A program made the translations under genes and the position numbers. Shown here piece after piece: positions 58,616 to 64,000 of a DNA stretch of 64,000 bases. The DNA comes from Burkholderiaceae bacterium (GTDB lineage Bacteria > Pseudomonadota > Gammaproteobacteria > Burkholderiales > Burkholderiaceae_C), in assembly GCA_024235855.1 (NCBI GenBank), contig JACKLN010000009.1, positions 112,347 to 176,346 of the forward strand. The letters run 5' to 3'. The notes under the pieces were generated by a model. The model worked only from the letters and a program-made list of their open reading frames with translations. It was not told the origin of the DNA and did no database searches. Numbering within the stretch: position 1 is the stretch's first letter; every line of letters begins with the position of its first letter.

Positions 58616-59503
58616 TCAGAGCGTCGGCGCGTCGAAGGTGTTGCAGGCGGCCACCTGGCCGCTCTGTACGCCGCGCTGGAACCAGCGCATGCGCTGCTCG
58701 CTGCTGCCGTGGGTGAAGCTCTCGGGGCGCACCGTGCCCGTGCTCTGCCGCTGCAGCGCGTCGTCGCCGATGCGGGCGGCGGCGTTCATCGCCTCCTGGA
58801 TGTCGCCCTGCTCCAGCCAGTTCTTGCCGCGCTGGGAATGGTGCGTCCAGACGCCGGCCAGGCAGTCGGCCTGCAGTTCCACCCGCACCGACATCGCGTT
58901 CATCTGCACGGGCGAGATGCGCCCGCGCATCTGGTCGACCTTGTCGGTGACGCCGATCAGCCGCTGCACGTGGTGGCCCACCTCGTGCGCGATCACGTAG
59001 GCCTGCGCGAAGTCACCGGGCGCGCCCATCTGGCGCGACAGCGTCTCGAAGAAGCCGAGGTCGATGTAGACCTTGTAGTCGCCCGGGCAGTAGAACGGCC
59101 CCATCGCGCTCTGGCCGGTGCCGCAGGCGGTGGGCACGGCGCCGCGGAACAGCACCAGCTTCGGCTCACGGTAGCTCTGCCCGCCGCTGCGGAACAGCGC
59201 CTGCCAGACGTCCTCGGTGTCGGCCAGCACGGTGGAGACGAACATGGCCTCGCGGTCGGACGCCGGCGGCGCTGCGGCCGGCCCCTGAGAAACGGGCGCC
59301 CCGCTGTCCATGCCACCGAGCAGGCCCAGCACGGTCAATGGGTTGATGCCGAAGATCCAGGCGGCGATCACGGCGATGACGATCGAGCCGAGGCCCAGCC
59401 CCTTGCCGCCCACGCGCCGCCCGCCGCCGAGACCGGGAAGTCCACCACCACCAGCGCGCCGGTCCTCGACGTTGCGGCTCTGCCGGTGGCCTTCCCACTT
59501 CAT
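58616..59503 (-). CDS. Neutral zinc metallopeptidase, YpfJ family
   Basis: 295 residues. One N-terminal transmembrane segment (GSIVIAVIAAWIFGINPLTV) follows a Gly/Arg-rich start. Zinc site AYVIAHEVGHHVQRLIG and, later, ELQADCLAGVWTHHSQRGKN. The family (COG2321) is predicted to be a metalloprotease; its substrate is not known. It lies 10 bases downstream of dcd in the same direction and may be cotranscribed. Confidence 0.88.
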   Translation of the reverse strand: MKWEGHRQSRNVEDRRAGGGGLPGLGGGRRVGGKGLGLGSIVIAVIAAWIFGINPLTVLGLLGGMDSGAPVSQGPAAAPPASDREAMFVSTVLADTEDVWQALFRSGGQSYREPKLVLFRGAVPTACGTGQSAMGPFYCPGDYKVYIDLGFFETLSRQMGAPGDFAQAYVIAHEVGHHVQRLIGVTDKVDQMRGRISPVQMNAMSVRVELQADCLAGVWTHHSQRGKNWLEQGDIQEAMNAAARIGDDALQRQSTGTVRPESFTHGSSEQRMRWFQRGVQSGQVAACNTFDAPTL

Positions 59504-59513
59504 GCGGTGCTCC

Positions 59514-60083
<570 letters not shown>

Positions 60084-60293
60084 TGGCGGATTCTAGGAGC
60101 CCGGCGCGGTGGGATGCGGGCCGGTGTGGCGCCGAGCGGTTGACAAGGGGTCGTGGAGCGCGACGTCGAAACCCGGTCATGCTTGACGTGGGGCAAGGCT
60201 TGCGACCTTGCGCGCGCCGGCCCGGAACCGGGCACGAAGGCGGCTCGTCGAAGGTGCAGGGTCCGGTGGTCGGATCCACTCCTGGAGATGCAC

Positions 60294-60605
60294 ATGCAGC
60301 GAACCCTGATCACGGCGGCCCTGGTGGCCGCCAGCGCAGCCGCCCTGGCGATGCCCGGTGGGCACGGCAGCGGACCGTCGGCACAGCACCCGGCCGGTTG
60401 CGGCGGGGGCATGACGGGCCACCAGGCCGGCCAAGGCCCGTCACACGATGGTCGGATGGCGTCGATGCACGCGATGCGCAGCCAGATGATGCAGGAGCGC
60501 GTGACGCGATGCCGCAGCATGCACGGGCAGCACGGGCAGGCGGCAGGGCCCGATGGCCACCGTCACGGTCAGCAGGCCATGCCGGCCCCACAGACGACGC
60601 CCTGA
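60294..60605 (+). CDS. Small His/Met-rich secreted protein
   Basis: 103 residues. Signal peptide TLITAALVAASAAALAM, then a low-complexity part rich in Met, His and Gln (GGHGSGPSAQHPAG, MASMHAMRSQMMQERV, GPDGHRHGQQAM). GGAG lies 6 bases before ATG 60294, which favours this start over the ATG at 60288. The composition resembles periplasmic copper- or other metal-binding proteins. Function is not assigned. Confidence 0.55.
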   Translation: MQRTLITAALVAASAAALAMPGGHGSGPSAQHPAGCGGGMTGHQAGQGPSHDGRMASMHAMRSQMMQERVTRCRSMHGQHGQAAGPDGHRHGQQAMPAPQTTP

Positions 60606-60623
60606 CCCACCCGGAAGGGCCCA

Positions 60624-60650
60624 CGGCCCGGCAAGCATGCCGGGCCGCTT
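60624..60650 (+). terminator. GC-rich hairpin after the His/Met-rich gene
   Basis: CGGCCCGGCA (60624-60633) / TGCCGGGCCG (60638-60647), loop AGCA, followed by CTT only. It is 18 bases downstream of the stop. The weak T-run and its partial repetition at 60718-60740 make the terminator role uncertain. Confidence 0.4.
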
Positions 60651-60659
60651 CGCCGAGGC

Positions 60660-60705
60660 GAACAACAGTCCGCGGGTGGACGCGCTCCGCACTTGACTGT
60701 TGTTC
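60660..60705. repeat. Hairpin repeat, copy A1 (long loop)
   Basis: GAACAACAGTC (60660-60670) and GACTGTTGTTC (60695-60705) pair perfectly with a 24-base loop. The arms are those of copy A2, but the core is expanded (CGCGGGTGGACGCGCTCCGC). Its upstream flank (CGGCCCGGCAAGC and GGCGAACAACAGTCC) repeats at A2 about 90 bases later. Confidence 0.7.
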
Positions 60706-60748
60706 GTCCCGATGCCCCGGCCCGGCAAGCCAGCGGGCCGTTCCAGGC

Positions 60749-60776
60749 GAACAACAGTCCGCAGGGACTGTTGTTC
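60749..60776. repeat. Hairpin repeat, copy A2
   Basis: GAACAACAGTCC / GGACTGTTGTTC, 12 perfect pairs, loop GCAG. The core ACAGTCCGCAGGGACTGT is identical to copies B1 and B2, but the outer stem is AACA/TGTT here and GAAG/CTTC there. It lies 8 bases after the metE-like stop on the minus strand. Confidence 0.8.
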
Positions 60777-60784
60777 GTCCAGGC

Positions 60785-61886
60785 TCAGCCCCAGACCTCG
60801 TGCGCCACGTCCACCACCCGCTCGAGCTTGCGCCACTGGTCGTCCATCGACAGGGCGTTGCCGTGGTGGGTGCTGGAGAAGCCGCATTGCGGGCTCAGCG
60901 CCAGCTGCTCCAGCGGCACGATCTTCGCGGCCTCGTCGATGCGACGCTTGAGCGTGTCCTTGTCCTCGAGTTCGCCCAGCTTGGTGGTCACCAGGCCGAG
61001 CACCACGGTCTTGCCCTTGGGCAGGGCGCGCAGCGGCTCGAAGCCGCCGGCCCGTTCGCTGTCGAACTCCATGAACCAGCCGTCGACGTCGGTGGAGAAC
61101 ATGGCCTCCACCACCGGGTCGTAGCCGCCCTCGGCCACCCAGGCGCTCTTGAAGTTGCCACGGCAGGTGTGGATGGTCACCGCCATGTCGGCCGGGCGGT
61201 TGCGCAGCGCGGCGTTGATGGTCTGCGCGTACCGCCGCGGCAGTTCGGCCGGATCGTCACCGTTGGCACGGCAGTTGGCCTGGATCTTGGGGTCGCAGAG
61301 GTAGGCGAAGGTGATGTCGTCGAGCTGCAGGTAGCGGCAGCCGGCGTCAGCGAGGTAGCGCGATGGCCTGGCGGTAGGCCGCGGCGACGTCGTCCCAGAA
61401 GGCGTCCAGGTCGGGATACGCCTCGCGCGAGATCGCCGCGCGGCCGCCGCGCAGGTGCAGCATCGACGGCGACGGGATCGTCATCTTCGGCACCGCCCCA
61501 GCCACCGACTTCAGGTAGGTGAAGTGCTCGGCCATGATCGGCCGGCTGCAGCCGATGCGGCCGGTGACGGTGGCGATGGGGGGCTGTTCGCTCTGCCCGG
61601 CGATCTTGAACTTGGGGCCCGGGTTGGCGGTGAGCGTGACGCCGTCGAGTTGGGCCAGGAAATCCAGGTGCCACCAGTCACGGCGGAACTCGCCGTCGGT
61701 GACGGCCTGCAGGCCGATGTCCTGCTGGCGGCGCACGGCCTCGGCAATCGCGCGGTCCTCGGCCTCGCGCAGCGTCTGATCGTCCACTTCACCAGCCTTC
61801 CAGCGGGCGCGCATGGCGGCCAGCGCCTCGGGGCGCAGCAGGCTGCCGACCTGGTCGGCGCGGAAGGGCGGGCGGGTGGCGTTCAT
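60785..61886 (-). CDS. MetE C-terminal-like methyltransferase (cobalamin-independent methionine synthase II family), with a single-base frameshift
   Basis: N-terminal part PPFRADQVGSLLRPEALAAM; after the break TIHTCRGNFKSAWVAEGGYD and LALSPQCGFSSTHHGNAL, where His/Cys and a later Cys are the zinc ligands that bind the thiol. The frame breaks at 61358-61362 (GCGC region): one extra base separates AYRQAIA from YLADAGCRYLQLDD. Removal gives about 366 residues, the normal length of this MetE-like family. It should methylate homocysteine or a related thiol with a methyl donor not decided by sequence. The start 61886 follows a good context. Confidence 0.82.
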
Positions 61887-61933
61887 CGTGTCTCCGTTCT
61901 GATGGGAGACACGAGTCTAGGGCGCTTCTCCTG

Positions 61934-61999
61934 CGGCCTCGCAGAGCTCGGCCGCTTCGGCAGGCTGAAGACAGTCCGCAGGGACTGTCTTCAGTCCAG
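61934..61999. repeat. Hairpin repeat unit, copy B1
   Basis: A 66-base unit (CGGCCTCGCAGAGCTCGG...GTCCAG) containing the hairpin CTGAAGACAGTCC (61965-61977) / GGACTGTCTTCAG (61982-61994), loop GCAG. It recurs 75 bases later as B2 without visible change. Confidence 0.85.
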
Positions 62000-62008
62000 A
62001 TCCTCCCC

Positions 62009-62074
62009 CGGCCTCGCAGAGCTCGGCCGCTTCGGCAGGCTGAAGACAGTCCGCAGGGACTGTCTTCAGTCCAG
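62009..62074. repeat. Hairpin repeat unit, copy B2
   Basis: Same 66-base unit; hairpin at 62040-62069. It ends 7 bases before the fdhD stop codon as read on the minus strand, i.e. just downstream of the gene. A 9-base spacer (ATCCTCCCC) separates it from B1. Confidence 0.85.
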
Positions 62075-62076
62075 CC

Positions 62077-62997
62077 TCAGCCAGAGACGACGCGGACTGC
62101 GGGGCGCTGCGGCTCCGGCTCGGAATCGAAGCGCTCGAAGCCGGTGTAGCAGAGGAAGTGCCGGTTCGACGCCCGGCCGAACAGCGCCATGCCCAGGCGC
62201 GAGGCCATCTCGTGGCCCATGGCGGTGACGCCGTTGCGCGACACCACGATGGGCACGCCCAGGTGCGCCGCCTTCATCACCATCTCGCTGGTCAAGCGCC
62301 CGGTCGTGTAGAAGGCCTTGTCGACCCCGTCGACGCCATGCAGCCCCATCCAGCCGGCGATGGTGTCGATGGCGTTGTGGCGACCGACGTCCTCGACGAA
62401 CATCATCAGCTCGGGCTGGCCGGCGTCCAGGCGGAACAGCGCGCAGCCGTGCACCGAACCGGCCTTGCGGTGGATGCTGTCCTGCTGCCGCATGGTCTCG
62501 AGCATGCGGTGCAGGCTGCTCTGGCGGATGCGGGCACGGGCCGCTTCCGGCAGCCGGATGCCATTGAGGTCTTCCAGCTGGTCGCCGAACACCGTGCCCT
62601 GACCGCAGCCGGTGGTGACCACCCGCTTGGCGGTCCGGGCCTCGATGTCAGCCACGCCTGCCCGGGTCCGGACCGCGGCGGCGGCGACATCCCAGTCCAC
62701 CGTGATCGACTCGATCTCGTCGACGCGCTTGATCAGGCGCTGATTCAGCAGGTAACCCAGCACGAGGTGCTCGGGCATGGCGCCGAGCGTCATCAGCGTG
62801 ACCAGCTCGCGCTTGTCGACGAAGACCGTCAGCGGCCGCTCGGCCGGGATGTGGATGCTGCGGCGGTCACCGTACTCGTCGAGGATGGTGATCTCGCGCA
62901 GCAGTTCGCCGCGGGCCTCGGTGAGCCAGGGTGCTCCCGCCACCAACGGCCGGGGGACCGTGGTGGGGCGAGGCAGGGCTTCACCGGGGACCGACAT
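62077..62997 (-). CDS. fdhD: Formate dehydrogenase accessory sulfurtransferase
   Basis: 306 residues. Family parts: LPRPTTVPRPLVAGAPWLTE, DERELVTLMTLGAMPEHLVL-like segment (KRELVTLMTLGAMPEHLVLG), VVTTGCGQGTVFGDQLEDLN and ALFRLDAGQPELMMFVEDVG, FYTTGRLTSEMVMKAAHLGV. It passes sulfur from IscS to the molybdenum cofactor of formate dehydrogenase. E. coli FdhD has a CxxC here; this one has CGQG, keeping the first Cys only. It is 9 bases downstream of the formate dehydrogenase gamma gene. Confidence 0.92.
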   Translation of the reverse strand: MSVPGEALPRPTTVPRPLVAGAPWLTEARGELLREITILDEYGDRRSIHIPAERPLTVFVDKRELVTLMTLGAMPEHLVLGYLLNQRLIKRVDEIESITVDWDVAAAAVRTRAGVADIEARTAKRVVTTGCGQGTVFGDQLEDLNGIRLPEAARARIRQSSLHRMLETMRQQDSIHRKAGSVHGCALFRLDAGQPELMMFVEDVGRHNAIDTIAGWMGLHGVDGVDKAFYTTGRLTSEMVMKAAHLGVPIVVSRNGVTAMGHEMASRLGMALFGRASNRHFLCYTGFERFDSEPEPQRPAVRVVSG

Positions 62998-63006
62998 GGC
63001 GCGCGC

Positions 63007-64000
63007 TCAGGCCTTGGCGGGCGTGGTGCCCGGGGACGGCAGGGGCGCCGCCGAACGCTGCGCCGGGATGCGGCCGGCCTTCACGTCGTCGTACCACAGC
63101 TCGTGGTGCTCCTTCGCCCAGGTCTCGTCGACGTAGCCGTTGCGCATGGCCGAGTAGGCGCCCTTGGCTCCGATCGTGCCCATGTAGATGTGGCCGATGA
63201 ACAGCGCCATCATCAGCAGCGACGAGGCACCGTGCACCATCTGCGCGATCTGCATGTTCTCGCGCGTCGGCGAGACCTGCGGGATCAGCTGGTTCAGCAC
63301 CAGGCCCGAGGCGACGACGAGCACGCCGAACACGAACACGCCCACCCAGAACAGGATCTTCTCGCCGGCGTTGAAGCGGTGCGAAGGCACGTGGGCCCCC
63401 GAGAACAGACCACCACCCTTGGCCAGCCAGACCATGTCGTCCTTGCTCGGCAGGTTGTCCTTCACGAAGGTGACGATCACGATGATCAGCGACACCGCGA
63501 ACAGCGGGCCGGCGAAGTTGTGCAGGTTCTTCAGCAGGTAGGTCAGCCAGCCGAACAGCGTGCCCCCGAGCGCCGGCAGCAGGAAGAACTTGCCGAAGGC
63601 CATCACGATGCCGGAGACCGCCAGCACCACGAAGGCGATGGCGTTGACCCAGTGCGCCGCGCGCTCCAGCGGCGTGAAGCGCTCGATCACGCGACCAGTG
63701 GGACCTTCCTTGGTGTCCAGCGGCCCCTTGACCACGTAGTGCAGCAGCACCGCCACCAGCATGATCAGCAACAGCGAACCGCCGTAGGGGATCAGCCAGT
63801 TGTTGCGCACCTGGCGCCAGGCTTCACCTGCTGACGTGTAGTTCGACCCGGGGTACTGCACCGGGCGCTGCATCAGCACGCCCATCTCCAACCCGGGCAG
63901 GCTGGTGACGCCCGGCACGTTGCCGGAGTTGTGCACGCCACGCCAGAACGGTGCGTTGTTGCCCGGCTGCGTGACCGCGCGCTCGGCGTTGGTCTCGTCC
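63007..64000 (-). CDS. Formate dehydrogenase gamma (cytochrome b) subunit, N-terminus beyond the window
   Basis: About 330 residues are visible; the frame stays open to the window edge (ETNAERAVTQPGNNAPFWRG). Four transmembrane helices: SLLLIMLVAVLLHYVV, NAIAFVVLAVSGIVMAFGKF, FAGPLFAVSLIIVIVTFVKD and WVGVFVFGVLVVASGLVLNQ, plus SLLMMALFIGHIYMGTIG. Heme-binding His in ERAAHWVNAIAF, LKNLHNFAGPLF, MVHGASSLLMMALFIGH. It passes electrons from formate to quinone. fdhD follows. The symbol could be fdhI, fdoI or fdsC-like; I leave it blank. Confidence 0.92.
   Translation of the reverse strand, partial: DETNAERAVTQPGNNAPFWRGVHNSGNVPGVTSLPGLEMGVLMQRPVQYPGSNYTSAGEAWRQVRNNWLIPYGGSLLLIMLVAVLLHYVVKGPLDTKEGPTGRVIERFTPLERAAHWVNAIAFVVLAVSGIVMAFGKFFLLPALGGTLFGWLTYLLKNLHNFAGPLFAVSLIIVIVTFVKDNLPSKDDMVWLAKGGGLFSGAHVPSHRFNAGEKILFWVGVFVFGVLVVASGLVLNQLIPQVSPTRENMQIAQMVHGASSLLMMALFIGHIYMGTIGAKGAYSAMRNGYVDETWAKEHHELWYDDVKAGRIPAQRSAAPLPSPGTTPAKA

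Noticed and set aside
60624..60776. Insertion sequence or transposon ends
   Set aside because: No transposase, no target-site duplication, and the units are short hairpins.
61934..62074. CRISPR array
   Set aside because: Only two units, a 9-base spacer and an internal palindrome larger than any spacer; no cas genes.

Overview
The window is a dense, GC-rich (roughly 70% by eye) stretch of bacterial chromosome with about 60 protein genes, two tRNAs and no gene-free stretch over 300 bases. Gene content and order point to a betaproteobacterium of the order Burkholderiales, probably in or near the Rubrivivax/Leptothrix/Ideonella group. The reasons are the sigma factor-DUF3619-DUF3106-RDD operon, three PEP-CTERM proteins, HemX/HemY next to hemC and hemD, a potassium-independent proton pyrophosphatase and a cytochrome-type formate dehydrogenase. 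This assignment is inference from content; there is no rRNA here.

Layout. 1-2670 (minus) is the branched-chain amino acid operon ilvI-ilvN-ilvC. 2899-5702 (plus) is a tightly overlapping five-gene operon from a sigma factor to a LOG-family protein. 5757-7796 (minus) is nadE-glnB. 7732-8988 is a FemAB-like acyltransferase. 9011-11821 holds divergent soluble and membrane pyrophosphatases, followed by a YrdC-like gene. 12550-18763 (minus) runs through a lipoprotein serine hydrolase, a glutaredoxin-like protein, RidA, PlsY, YbaK, an aldo/keto reductase and two PEP-CTERM proteins. A 1190-residue BTAD-type regulator, an acyl-CoA synthetase and a GNAT follow on the minus strand to 24715. 24773-27698 (plus) has a degenerate HD-GYP protein, an alpha/beta hydrolase and a third PEP-CTERM protein. 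27791-32790 (plus) has prfB with its programmed frameshift, pepN, fbp and tRNA-Thr. 32897-37256 has small unknown genes, a solitary aceE and tRNA-Arg.

37329-47845 carries hemY, hemX, hemD and hemC (minus), ppc (plus), an AlgR/AlgZ-like two-component pair (minus) and argH (plus). This recalls the argH-fimS-algR-hemC-hemD order of Pseudomonas. 47854-50624 includes dinB and a cupredoxin-like protein. 50731-58605 (plus) is a possible organic-acid uptake and catabolism region: TRAP transporter dctPQM, a hemerythrin, a beta-hydroxyacid dehydrogenase, an MmgE/PrpD protein, a LysR regulator and an FMN-dependent alpha-hydroxyacid dehydrogenase. 58616-64000 (mostly minus) has a zinc metallopeptidase, dcd, a His/Met-rich secreted protein, a MetE-like methyltransferase, fdhD and the edge of a formate dehydrogenase gamma subunit gene.

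Two things stand out. First, four genes (ilvI, hemC, dctM, metE-like) are each broken by a single-base indel with conserved sequence on both sides. This looks more like consensus error than gene decay, and it contrasts with prfB, where the frameshift is genuine. Second, a family of hairpin repeats lies at 60660-60776 and 61934-62074. They share the core ACAGTCCGCAGGGACTGT while the outer stem bases differ in a compensatory way, and two copies sit 7-8 nt after stop codons. I did not find a clearly new multi-gene system. The repeat family, the HD-GYP protein lacking its HD pair and the BTAD/PEP-CTERM neighbourhood are the best leads.
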